A stretch of DNA of 34,236 nt from Deltaproteobacteria bacterium UBA5756 (GTDB lineage: Bacteria > Desulfobacterota > Syntrophorhabdia > Syntrophorhabdales > Syntrophorhabdaceae): assembly GCA_002418985.1 (NCBI GenBank), contig DIFE01000133.1, positions 1 through 34,236 of the forward strand, read 5' to 3'. The notes below the pieces were generated by a model. The model was given only the letters and a program-made list of their open reading frames with translations. It ran no database searches and was not told the origin of the DNA. Position numbers and translations under genes: made by a program. Each line of letters begins with the position of its first letter. The stretch's first letter is position 1. This document shows positions 7,555-14,829 of this stretch, piece after piece.

Positions 7555-8969
7555 ATTTTGCCTCCATGAGCGTCCACAACATATTTTGCAATAGCCAGAC
7601 CAAGGCCCGTTCCCTTGACCCCGGCATATACATCCATCCTGGCCTGTTTGTACTTATCGAAGATCGCCGTGCGATCTTCCTCGGGAATACCGGGTCCTGA
7701 ATCGGCCACGGCGATCTCCAGTCCTCCGGGGGCAGGCTTTAAGGATACCCCTATATGGCCTCCATCGGGCGTAAATTTTACCGCATTTCCCACAAGGTTC
7801 CTTATGACCTGGAGAATCCTTTCGCTATCCATCATAACCGCGGGGGCCTTCGGGTCCTCGCCGCATTCGAAGGTTATCGCCCTGGATGAATATAGCGGCT
7901 CGATCTCCGCAACGGCTTTATCCACTAAAGGTTTGACATCCCCAATGGCAAAGTCGAAGTCCACTACACCCGCCTCCATCCTTGACAGGTCGAGAAGGGA
8001 ATTTACAAGTTGAATCAGTCGATTGCACTCCTCCGACATAATGGTCAACACTTTGTCTCCCGCTCCAGCCCGTGACCGGTCCGGGTTTATTTTCAGGAGG
8101 GTTATCCCTGCTTTCATTGACGAAAGGGGGGTGCGCAGTTCGTGGGCCATAAGGGAAAAGAAATCGGACTTCAACCTGTCAGCGTCTTTCAGCCTGTCAC
8201 ACATCAGATTGAACGCCCGTGAAAGCTCTCCGATTTCAGGAGGAGAAGAAATGTCCAAAGGACTATCAAAATCCCCCCTGGAAATCTCCCGCGTCTTTTT
8301 CTTCATGATAGAAAGGGGCCTCGTAATACTCAGCGTGATGCCGGAGGCTATGAGAACGCCGAATAAAAGGGAGAAGGAGGCCATGACCAGGGCCAGTCGC
8401 AATGCTTTTGTCCCGGCTTTTGCCAACCCCTGTATTCTGTTTTTCGTGTCATCTTCGACATAAAGTTCCAGGTTCTTGATCTCTTCGATCATGGCTTCCA
8501 GGGCTTTCTCTTTTTCAGCTTTGTACCGACCGGGATTATAGACATCTGCAGATCCGGGACGTTTCGCCTCTTCCTCGACGAGGGTTCTGTAACGGGAATG
8601 CTGCTTTTCAATGTTATCCAGTATTTCCTTACTGCCCAGGGTATCGGCTATCGCACCCGCTTCAGTCAGGTACCGTGAAAAGTCTTTCCCGGCTGAAACA
8701 AAGCGGTCGTAGAGCGCGCGGTCCTTCGAAAGGGCGTATTTTTTTTCATAGGACAGTTCCGAAAGCAGTACATCGCTCAGGCGTTCCTTGTATTCGACCA
8801 ACCGGTCGCCGAGGTTCAGCATATACGCACTGGACTTGTTGAAATGGTTCAGTTTTATGATGGAATACACACTAGTCGAGATTGTAATGACGAAGAGGGC
8901 GGCAAACCCGATGGTCAATCGTGTGAAGACATTCAATTTGGAGAAGCCGGAAACCAGGCCTGTCTGCAT
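7497..8969 (-). CDS. glrK: Membrane sensor histidine kinase, GlrK-like
   Basis: This is a two-component sensor of 490 residues from the ATG at 8969. Membrane helix 1 (about 15-38) is followed by a helical periplasmic sensor of about 140 residues, helix 2 (about 180-200, LALVMASFSLLFGVLIASG) and a HAMP domain (SITRPLSIMKKKTREISRGD). The HisKA domain has phospho-acceptor HELRTPL, and the ATPase domain has N box NLVGNAVKFTP, G1 DSGPGIP and G2 GTGLGLAIA. GGGGAGGA lies about eleven bases before this ATG; a TTG at 8993 would overlap that site, so I reject it. The four-helix-type periplasmic domain fits GlrK, not the GAF-containing PrsK kinases of other exosortase systems. It is first in the trio and should phosphorylate the regulator at 7115-5754. 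Confidence 0.92.
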   Translation of the reverse strand: MQTGLVSGFSKLNVFTRLTIGFAALFVITISTSVYSIIKLNHFNKSSAYMLNLGDRLVEYKERLSDVLLSELSYEKKYALSKDRALYDRFVSAGKDFSRYLTEAGAIADTLGSKEILDNIEKQHSRYRTLVEEEAKRPGSADVYNPGRYKAEKEKALEAMIEEIKNLELYVEDDTKNRIQGLAKAGTKALRLALVMASFSLLFGVLIASGITLSITRPLSIMKKKTREISRGDFDSPLDISSPPEIGELSRAFNLMCDRLKDADRLKSDFFSLMAHELRTPLSSMKAGITLLKINPDRSRAGAGDKVLTIMSEECNRLIQLVNSLLDLSRMEAGVVDFDFAIGDVKPLVDKAVAEIEPLYSSRAITFECGEDPKAPAVMMDSERILQVIRNLVGNAVKFTPDGGHIGVSLKPAPGGLEIAVADSGPGIPEEDRTAIFDKYKQARMDVYAGVKGTGLGLAIAKYVVDAHGGKICVESESGRGSTFTVFLPG

Positions 8970-9106
8970 AAGATTACGATCCTCCCCGGACAATCAGCCC
9001 CACCGCGTCACTGCGCCAAAGGCCGGAGACCTTTTCACTCCCTTCTTGATATACGTCCGTCGTGCTTCATTCTACACTCTTAACGAAGCGAAAGAAAGTT
9101 ATAAGA

Positions 9107-9129
9107 AAGGCCCTCCGTGAGAGGGCCTT
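9107..9129 (-). terminator. Rho-independent terminator of the flavoprotein-cytochrome operon
   Basis: A nine-base stem (AAGGCCCTC / GAGGGCCTT) with a five-base loop lies 20 bases after the cytochrome stop. Read leftward it is followed by TCTTATAACTTTC, a moderately T-rich tail. The next gene on the same strand begins at 8969, so the hairpin separates the two units. Confidence 0.8.
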
Positions 9130-9149
9130 GTCGGGCATGAAAATAATGT

Positions 9150-9683
9150 TTACGGCACGACAAAATCGTATTTGTGGCACTGGGCGCAGAAGTTTTCCGA
9201 CTTCTTGTGCTGGTGGTGGCAGAGGTTGCAATCGAGCGTAGTACCGTAGTGGGGCGATGTGTGAGGGTTTTCAGGTTTGACCTTTGCCGTCTTCTCGGCA
9301 AGTTTGTCGGCGTTGTGGCACACGACGCACTTATCCATCGCGACCTCTTCTTCTTTTTGCCCGCTTTCGTGACATTTCACGCACGTTATGCCCCCGAGCT
9401 GATGGATATGGCTCCCTGGCAGCTTCCCTTCGAGTTTTTGAGGGCCTGCCTTCTCATGGCACCCAAGACAGTCTTTATAGGTCATCGCCTTCGTGTCGAC
9501 ATGAGAAGGGGAAAAGACCTTTTCCTGTCCGTGGCAGGCAGCACAGTCGCCCGGCTTTGCCGATTTTACCTGCTTTGGCGCGGCCATCGGAGTGCCGACA
9601 TATATCAAAAGCGCTGCGAAAACCAGTCCGAGAACGATGAACCAAGCCGCAGGCAATCTCATGATATTATGCTTGCCTGTCAT
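9150..9683 (-). CDS. Six-heme periplasmic cytochrome c (flavocytochrome c partner)
   Basis: The 177-residue protein has an uncleaved or cleavable N-terminal hydrophobic segment (about 11-34). It carries six heme-binding CXXCH motifs: CAACH 47-51, CLGCH 72-76, CVKCH 101-105, CVVCH 119-123, CNLCH 152-156 and CAQCH 166-170. Extra His residues (SPSH, GSHIHQ, NPHTSPHYG) can serve as second axial ligands. It resembles the tetraheme cytochrome domain of flavocytochrome c fumarate reductases but has two more motifs. GGAGG lies five bases before the ATG, and the gene starts 24 bases after the flavoprotein stop. Its likely role is to pass electrons from the quinol pool, through a membrane donor not seen here, to the FAD of the partner subunit. 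If the hydrophobic segment is not cleaved, it would anchor the pair to the membrane. Confidence 0.9.
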   Translation of the reverse strand: MTGKHNIMRLPAAWFIVLGLVFAALLIYVGTPMAAPKQVKSAKPGDCAACHGQEKVFSPSHVDTKAMTYKDCLGCHEKAGPQKLEGKLPGSHIHQLGGITCVKCHESGQKEEEVAMDKCVVCHNADKLAEKTAKVKPENPHTSPHYGTTLDCNLCHHQHKKSENFCAQCHKYDFVVP

Positions 9684-9707
9684 CTTTGCCTCCCCGGGAT
9701 TATCTTT

Positions 9708-11261
9708 TCAACCCCATGCAGTTTCCTTGGCCGCGTTCTTGCCGGCTATACGACCAAACACCACGCAGTCAGCCATGGCGACTCCGCCGAGACGAACGGC
9801 GCCGTGTACCCCGCCGGTTACCTCGCCCGCGGCATAGAGCCCCTTCAAAGGTTTCAGGTCAAAGCCAAAGACCTGCGCGTTCGTGTCGATGACCAACCCG
9901 CCCATGGTATGGTGAACCTTAGGCCAGAGCCTGGCGGCATAAAAAGGCGGGGTGACCGTGGGCCTGGCGTCGGGAAAGATCATGCAGTCAAAATCGCTAT
10001 CCTTCTTCTTTTCGACAAAGGAATTCCACCGGGCGATTTCCTGTTTGAAGGCCTCGACAGGCATGGCGTAGTTCTTTGCCAGGGCTTCCAGGGAGTCGAA
10101 CTTTTTGACGGCCCCGGATTCCAAACCTTTCTCAAGGGCCCTGGGGAATACCTGCTTGGGAACCGCATAGGAGTCGCCCATAATAATGACGGGGTGGCCG
10201 AGAAGGATGATAGCATCTGCCCTCTCCTTGCGATTACCCGTCTCCTTGAAGAAACGTTTTCCTTTGGCCGGATCGATCATAGGCCCGTAACCAACAAGCC
10301 TTTCACAGAAAAGGGGAACGTTGCCGAAACCCTTTTCGTCAGGGCTCGTCCATGGCCCGAGTTGTATCCAGTCCATCTGGACATCCATTGCCCCCGCTAA
10401 GCAGGCGGCGAGCAGCGCCTCACCGGTCGCTCCCGGTTGGTTTGTCGACTCGAATTTTTCGGTCAACCGGGGGTCCTCGATCCGGCGCAGGGGGACATCG
10501 TTGGAAAAACCTCCCGAAGTCAGAATCACAGCCTTTCGGGCCTTAATATACGCCGTCTTTCCGGACTTTTCGTCAGGAAACCTGTAGCCCGTTTTTACCT
10601 CGATGCCCACAATCCGGCCGTCCTTGTCCGCTATCATTCTCTCCATTTTAGTACGGGTCTGAACCGCTACTCCCAGGGCCCTGGTTTTGGCGAGCATCTT
10701 GTTGACCAGTTCCGAACCGGAGGCGTTGACGGTTTGGTTAGCCCTCTTGACGGAATGGCCGCCATGGAAGTTGAGCCGTGTGAATTTGGCCCCCACGTAA
10801 TTCTCGCACCATTCCAGAGCGTCTTTGGCCTGATCCGCCAGAGTCCTGGCCAATTCGGGATGGTTCAGGTAAAGTCCCGCTTTCATCATGTCGTTGTACA
10901 TGAGGTCCGGTGAATCCTGAACTCCGGCTTCTTTTTGCAGCCTTGTCCCGGGAGCACAAAAGTCTCCGCCATTGATTATCGAGTTTCCCCCGTGAACGGC
11001 CATCTTCTCAATGACCACGGCGCTTGCGCCCGCATTTTTCGCCTCCATAGCTGCGGCAAGACCCGCAAACCCGCTGCCGATAATGACCACGTCATAGGTC
11101 CCGTCCCACTTCTTCGGCATCGACCCCGCTGCCGCCGAACCCTCGCGCACCCCTGCGGCAAGACCACCCGCGGCCATCCCGGCAACCGCGGCAACCCCGC
11201 CCGCGGACTTCAGGAAATTACGCCTCGTCAAACCCTTCTTTTGCTGCGCATCATCATTCAT
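9708..11261 (-). CDS. Tat-exported flavocytochrome c-type reductase, FAD subunit
   Basis: This 517-residue protein of the fumarate/urocanate/methacrylate reductase family would reduce an unsaturated acid in the periplasm. A Tat signal (LTRRNFLKSAGG, then Ala/Gly-rich) precedes the FAD fold (DVVIIGSGFAGLAAAMEA, then IEKMAVHGGNSIINGG). Substrate-side motifs are HHTMGG (His about 450-451) and GAVRLGG (Arg about 490), matching the His and Arg that hold the substrate in FccA, plus GKRFFKETGNRKERADA. Where fumarate reductases read W-I-Q-x-His, this one reads WIQLGPWT, so the fumarate-binding His is absent and another substrate is likely. GGAGGG lies four bases before the ATG at 11261. Electrons should come from the six-heme cytochrome encoded next. 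Confidence 0.92.
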   Translation of the reverse strand: MNDDAQQKKGLTRRNFLKSAGGVAAVAGMAAGGLAAGVREGSAAAGSMPKKWDGTYDVVIIGSGFAGLAAAMEAKNAGASAVVIEKMAVHGGNSIINGGDFCAPGTRLQKEAGVQDSPDLMYNDMMKAGLYLNHPELARTLADQAKDALEWCENYVGAKFTRLNFHGGHSVKRANQTVNASGSELVNKMLAKTRALGVAVQTRTKMERMIADKDGRIVGIEVKTGYRFPDEKSGKTAYIKARKAVILTSGGFSNDVPLRRIEDPRLTEKFESTNQPGATGEALLAACLAGAMDVQMDWIQLGPWTSPDEKGFGNVPLFCERLVGYGPMIDPAKGKRFFKETGNRKERADAIILLGHPVIIMGDSYAVPKQVFPRALEKGLESGAVKKFDSLEALAKNYAMPVEAFKQEIARWNSFVEKKKDSDFDCMIFPDARPTVTPPFYAARLWPKVHHTMGGLVIDTNAQVFGFDLKPLKGLYAAGEVTGGVHGAVRLGGVAMADCVVFGRIAGKNAAKETAWG

Positions 11262-11310
11262 TAGTCCCTCCTCTGGTCTGTGGGCGCCCAACTTCAGGAG
11301 GCGCGCTCAT
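11254..11310 (-). CDS. Possible 18-codon leader ORF before the flavoprotein gene
   Basis: An ATG at 11310 preceded by GAGGG six bases upstream opens an 18-codon frame (MSAPPEVGRPQTRGGTNE). Its TGA lies eight bases inside the flavoprotein gene, and its last codons are the Shine-Dalgarno site of that gene. It lies within the leader predicted from the promoter at 11331-11358. It may serve translational coupling. There is no run of one amino acid to suggest attenuation. A chance ORF is quite possible. Confidence 0.3.
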   Translation of the reverse strand: MSAPPEVGRPQTRGGTNE

Positions 11311-11330
11311 TAATTTCCCTCTTTATATAG

Positions 11331-11358
11331 ATTCTACGCAATAGACTGAAATTGTCAA
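11331..11358 (-). promoter_or_regulatory. Predicted sigma-70 promoter of the flavoprotein-cytochrome operon
   Basis: On the minus strand a perfect TTGACA (11358-11353) and TAGAAT (11336-11331) are separated by 16 bases. Transcription should begin near 11324, about 63 nt before the flavoprotein ATG. The strong -35 and -10 matches suggest constitutive or readily activated expression; I see no operator-like repeat beside it. Confidence 0.7.
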
Positions 11359-11423
11359 AGAATCCGATTCGCAACCGGACTGTCGATGCGCTGCTTCCAG
11401 CCAACGACAAAGCCAAATAAGAA

Positions 11424-11451
11424 GGGGTGACATTGTCCTCCATGTCACCCC
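11424..11451 (-). terminator. Rho-independent terminator after the PEP-CTERM gene
   Basis: A perfect ten-base stem (GGGGTGACAT / ATGTCACCCC) with an eight-base loop begins 33 bases past the stop at 11484. Read leftward it is followed by TTCTTATTTGG. It closes the exosortase locus and insulates the reductase operon promoter at 11331-11358. Confidence 0.8.
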
Positions 11452-11483
11452 GGTTTCTTTGGTTTCTCTATGGAGGCCGGAAT

Positions 11484-12056
11484 CTATCCCGCCATTTTCT
11501 TCCTGAAAACGAAAGCACCTACAAGGCCTGCGCCAAGAAGCCACACGGTGGGAGGCAACGGCACGGGGTTGCGATTGTAATCGGGCAGATGCTTAGGATC
11601 AAGAGCCACCCATCCTGAGCCCTGCGAAAAATTGGGAACTCCATTTACGATCGTCATGCTGATCGCATAGACGGGTTTGGTCTTGTTATTGGTATAGACG
11701 AGATAGTCGAGACGAAACTCACTTGGCGCGGTGCCGCTGAACAGAACATCCCAGTACAGTGAACCTACCTTCGGTCCTGTTGCCAGAACGTATGCGGGGT
11801 TTATCTTGGTGGCGCTCCATCCGGAAGACAAGTCTGTCACGCCCTGCCCCGACCATGTTATGCCCGCGTTCTGGGGAACACTGGGAATAAAAAACTCGAT
11901 CTTCTTTATGTTGTCGTAATGTGTTGTCCTGCCCGGGTTATAACCGTCATCACCCATACTGAAACCCCAGTCCGCGTGAGCAATCACGGGAGCAACCAGC
12001 AGGAAGAAACCAATCAGGGCCAGTAACGTCAGGTTGTATCTCTTATTCTTTTCCAT
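11484..12056 (-). CDS. PEP-CTERM (VPLP-type) secreted protein, likely exosortase substrate
   Basis: The 190-residue exported protein starts at an ATG with GAGGG seven bases upstream. A signal peptide covers about residues 1-28 (LTLLALIGFFLLVAPVIAHA). A beta-rich middle without recognised domain follows (DWGFSMGDDGYNPGRTTHYD, WSGQGVTDLSSGWSATKINP). The C-terminus is a textbook tripartite sorting signal: VPLPPT, a membrane segment (VWLLGAGLVGAFVF), then basic RKKMAG. This is the VPLPA-CTERM variety recognised by type D exosortases, consistent with the enzyme encoded at 22432-20849. It should be cleaved near the PLP motif and passed to the cell surface, possibly linked to the exopolysaccharide. 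It follows the autokinase gene by 231 bases, ends at a terminator, and is the only sorting-signal protein I see in the window. Confidence 0.9.
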   Translation of the reverse strand: MEKNKRYNLTLLALIGFFLLVAPVIAHADWGFSMGDDGYNPGRTTHYDNIKKIEFFIPSVPQNAGITWSGQGVTDLSSGWSATKINPAYVLATGPKVGSLYWDVLFSGTAPSEFRLDYLVYTNNKTKPVYAISMTIVNGVPNFSQGSGWVALDPKHLPDYNRNPVPLPPTVWLLGAGLVGAFVFRKKMAG

Positions 12057-12287
12057 GGCATCACCCTCTATCAAGAATTGCAGGGAACTACAATAATAGT
12101 CAGTATAACCTTCGTTTTCGCAGAACGTCTGTGACATACATCAACGTTGTGCTATAATCATTGAAAAATGTGACAGGCGCATAGGCTCCATCCTCCACAA
12201 TGTCTGCAGTATATTTCGGCGTTTTGTGATAAGACTTAAGAAAAAACACAGATCGTCTAATGATGCGGGTCGGCAGGGATTGAGTTC

Positions 12288-13127
12288 TCAGTCCGCAGTG
12301 GTCTGTTTGACGTCCTGTCTGTTCAGGACAAAGCCTATGACTTTTTCCTGTGGGATCAGCTCTATGGCCTTTTTTATATCATCGATGGGAGTGACCCCAT
12401 ATTGGACGACTACGATGACATGGTCCACCAGGGGCACGAAATCCAGTGTATCGGCGCCGGTCAGTATGGGCGGGACGTCGAAAAAGATGTAACGGTCGGG
12501 ATAGCGCGTCTTCATCTCTTCCACAAGTTCCTTCATCCTCGTCGACCTTAAGAGTTCCGCACTCTCGTTGATCGACCTGCCGCCGGAGATAAGCGTCAGC
12601 TTGTCAATGCCCGGCCATATCATGAGTTCCGAGAGCGGCGTGTCATCGATCAGATGGTCTATGAGCCCTTTGTCACTTGCAAAACCCAGGGTCTTGTGAA
12701 TGGCCTGCTGTTTCAGGTCGCCGTCAACAAGAAGCACCGTCTGTTCAAAAAGCTTTGCAAAGGTGAAGGAAAGGTTGATGGCGGTGAGAGTCTTCCCCTC
12801 TCCCGGCAACGCGCTGGTAATCATGATGGCGTTACCGCCCTTCTCTTTGGTAGCCTGCAATATCTGGGTGCGCAGGACCTTGTATATCTCGGCCTCCCGC
12901 GCATAGGGAAATATTCCCACGCATCGGTTATCGGCTAGCACCGCCGGATCCAGCTTGACCGTTCTCGATTTGCTGTAGTTCGGGGAGACCCATCCGGCGT
13001 TTTCCTTTTCTTTCTGTGTGAACTCCTGAGATATAGCCTCTACGGGGATGATCTCTTCCGCGGGCATTTTCCCCCAGAACGCTTTCATTTTTTCCGCGAC
13101 ATCCTTTAACAAACCTTTATCCTTCAA
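12288..13127 (-). CDS. epsG: CpsD/EpsG-type tyrosine autokinase partner of the chain-length protein
   Basis: The 279-residue cytoplasmic P-loop ATPase belongs to the bacterial tyrosine kinase type that works with a Wzz protein to control exopolysaccharide length and export. It shows Walker A in ITSALPGEGKT (about residue 108-116), Walker A' LLVDGDLKQQAIH and Walker B region YIFFDVPPI. The N-terminal 70 residues are variable, followed by a conserved helix, EIYKVLRTQIL. Its C-terminus (FVLNRQDVKQTTAD) lacks the usual cluster of tyrosines, so its phosphorylation behaviour may differ. The start codon is TTG at 13127, with GGAGG six bases upstream. It lies 40 bases after the Wzz-type gene, and the split kinase/co-polymerase arrangement is that of XrtA-type EPS loci. 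Confidence 0.9.
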   Translation of the reverse strand: MKDKGLLKDVAEKMKAFWGKMPAEEIIPVEAISQEFTQKEKENAGWVSPNYSKSRTVKLDPAVLADNRCVGIFPYAREAEIYKVLRTQILQATKEKGGNAIMITSALPGEGKTLTAINLSFTFAKLFEQTVLLVDGDLKQQAIHKTLGFASDKGLIDHLIDDTPLSELMIWPGIDKLTLISGGRSINESAELLRSTRMKELVEEMKTRYPDRYIFFDVPPILTGADTLDFVPLVDHVIVVVQYGVTPIDDIKKAIELIPQEKVIGFVLNRQDVKQTTAD

Positions 13128-13167
13128 TGTATGCCTCCCTGGTGCGTACTCATATGTTCTCTCTTCA

Positions 13168-14751
13168 TCACAGACGCCTCGTCAAGCGTGCCCACAGAAC
13201 AACAAGGTCCACAACGAAAAAGTGTATGAGGATAAGGCCGATGACAAAAATCACCGCTGCAATCACGGCGATACGCTTGCGCTGGATCTTCTGACGAAGC
13301 ACATCCCTGGCTGTGACGATGACCGGGACCGTGACAAGGACGGGAAGCCGCATCAGTTCTGTAAGGACTTTGGGGTCTCTTACGGATCGATCGTTAAATT
13401 CCTTCATCGCCGCCGTGCCGACACCGGCGCCGACACCGAGAAAAAGTCCAATGAGCAGTATTGCCGGGACATTCGGTTTTACAGGTTTTTCCGGAAGCCT
13501 GGCAGGATCGATAATGGTGAAGCGTTCACCCATCTGCTCTTTTTCCAAACCCTGGGCCGTTTTCGCTTCCATGGTCTTCTTCATCATCTCGTCGAATTTG
13601 GTTTGGATGTTATTGCGGTCCGCCATCAAAGCTTTGTACGCTTCTTCGACCCTGGGCGATGTTTCTATTCTTCGGTAATAATCGTTCCGTTTCTTGTTAA
13701 GATCGTCTATCTGGCGCTGGAGCGTTCCAATCTCTGCCTGGACGGAAGAAAGCTGTGCCGCAAACGAAACATACGCGGGATTGTCCGGCTGGTCATCCGC
13801 CTGGAATCTTTGCCTGCCGCCTGGGGACTTTGCAGGCGTTCCCTTCACCCTCTCTTCCAGTTCTGCGATCTCCGCCTTCATTTTCCTGACATCGGGATGC
13901 TTGTCCGAGTATCTGCTCTTAAGCTGAACGAGCTTCGCCTTGAGATCCTTGAGCAGTATCCTGTCCTGGCTCGAGGCGTCGACGGGTATGCCGGCAAGTT
14001 GGGATTCCAAAAAGCCTTCCCTTTCTTTAGCCGTCCTCAACTGCTGCTTGAGCATGTCGACTTCACGCTCCACCCTGTCGAGGGTCTGGATGTTGATAGA
14101 CACAAGTTCGGGCAATTCATTGACGTGCTTTTCTTTGAACTTCGCTATCTTCGCATCTACCTGGGAAAGCTGCTCTTGCATGTTCTTCGTCTCGTCATCG
14201 AGAAACTTGGATGCCTCCCTGGCCATATCGGCACGCACCTTCAAGTTCTCTTCAAGATAAAGCGTCGCCAACACGTTCGCAACCTGCTGGACCACCTGGG
14301 GACTTCGGCCTTCGTAGGAAAGCGTAAAGGCGATGGTCATCGGCGTCGGCGACCCTCCCCTGCTGCGGTCGACAACGTCGACGCTGATCGCAGCAAACTG
14401 AATGTCTTTGCGCATGATTTCGATTATCTCATCGTTCGTCAACTTCCTCTTCAGTTCAGGATAGAGATGGAAACGGCTGATGACCCCAGACAGATTCTGA
14501 GAGCTCATTACCCTTTGACTGATCGCTTGAAGGCGCTGCTCTGCATATCCTGTCACGGTTGTTTTTACGTATTCGGGGGGTATGTCCTGTTCTTCGATGA
14601 GAATCGTCGACGTGGACCTGTAGATACGCGGCAAAACGAGCGTTACGATGAAGGCGAGAAGGAAAATGGCGCACGCGGGAATGATGATGGCCCATCTCCT
14701 GCGTTTCACGATATCAAGATAGTCGCGTACCGACTTTACTTCTTCTTCCAT
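13168..14751 (-). CDS. epsF: Wzz/GumC-type polysaccharide chain-length determinant (EpsF-like)
   Basis: The 527-residue inner-membrane polysaccharide co-polymerase has a first membrane segment near residues 16-37 (AIIIPACAIFLLAFIVTLVL) and a large periplasmic region (about 40-425) dominated by coiled coils. The Pro-rich block ARLPEKPVKPNVPAILL leads into the second membrane segment near 430-450, and a further hydrophobic segment lies at about 495-518. The extra C-terminal membrane segment and lack of a fused kinase are typical of the PEP-CTERM-linked version. The separate autokinase gene follows. The protein should bridge the Wzy polymerase, the export lipoprotein EpsE and the kinase. The site upstream of the ATG is only a weak CAGGA. 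Confidence 0.92.
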   Translation of the reverse strand: MEEEVKSVRDYLDIVKRRRWAIIIPACAIFLLAFIVTLVLPRIYRSTSTILIEEQDIPPEYVKTTVTGYAEQRLQAISQRVMSSQNLSGVISRFHLYPELKRKLTNDEIIEIMRKDIQFAAISVDVVDRSRGGSPTPMTIAFTLSYEGRSPQVVQQVANVLATLYLEENLKVRADMAREASKFLDDETKNMQEQLSQVDAKIAKFKEKHVNELPELVSINIQTLDRVEREVDMLKQQLRTAKEREGFLESQLAGIPVDASSQDRILLKDLKAKLVQLKSRYSDKHPDVRKMKAEIAELEERVKGTPAKSPGGRQRFQADDQPDNPAYVSFAAQLSSVQAEIGTLQRQIDDLNKKRNDYYRRIETSPRVEEAYKALMADRNNIQTKFDEMMKKTMEAKTAQGLEKEQMGERFTIIDPARLPEKPVKPNVPAILLIGLFLGVGAGVGTAAMKEFNDRSVRDPKVLTELMRLPVLVTVPVIVTARDVLRQKIQRKRIAVIAAVIFVIGLILIHFFVVDLVVLWARLTRRL

Positions 14752-14829
14752 TCCTGCCCCCGATAGGTTTCAGTAATAATACACATATTTACCGTTTTGT
14801 TAAATCAAATCCTGATTGGCTGAGCCGTG

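Noticed and set aside
9174..10400. 408-codon plus-strand open frame
   Set aside because: Antisense to the cytochrome and flavoprotein genes, whose heme and FAD motifs are unmistakable.
12057..12287. Search for a separate promoter of the PEP-CTERM gene
   Set aside because: No sigma-54 GG-N10-GC pair and no convincing -35/-10 pair found; read-through from the upstream operon remains possible.
13048..14766. 572-codon plus-strand open frame
   Set aside because: Entirely antisense to the Wzz-type gene and the start of the autokinase gene, both with strong motifs; biased composition typical of a mirror frame.
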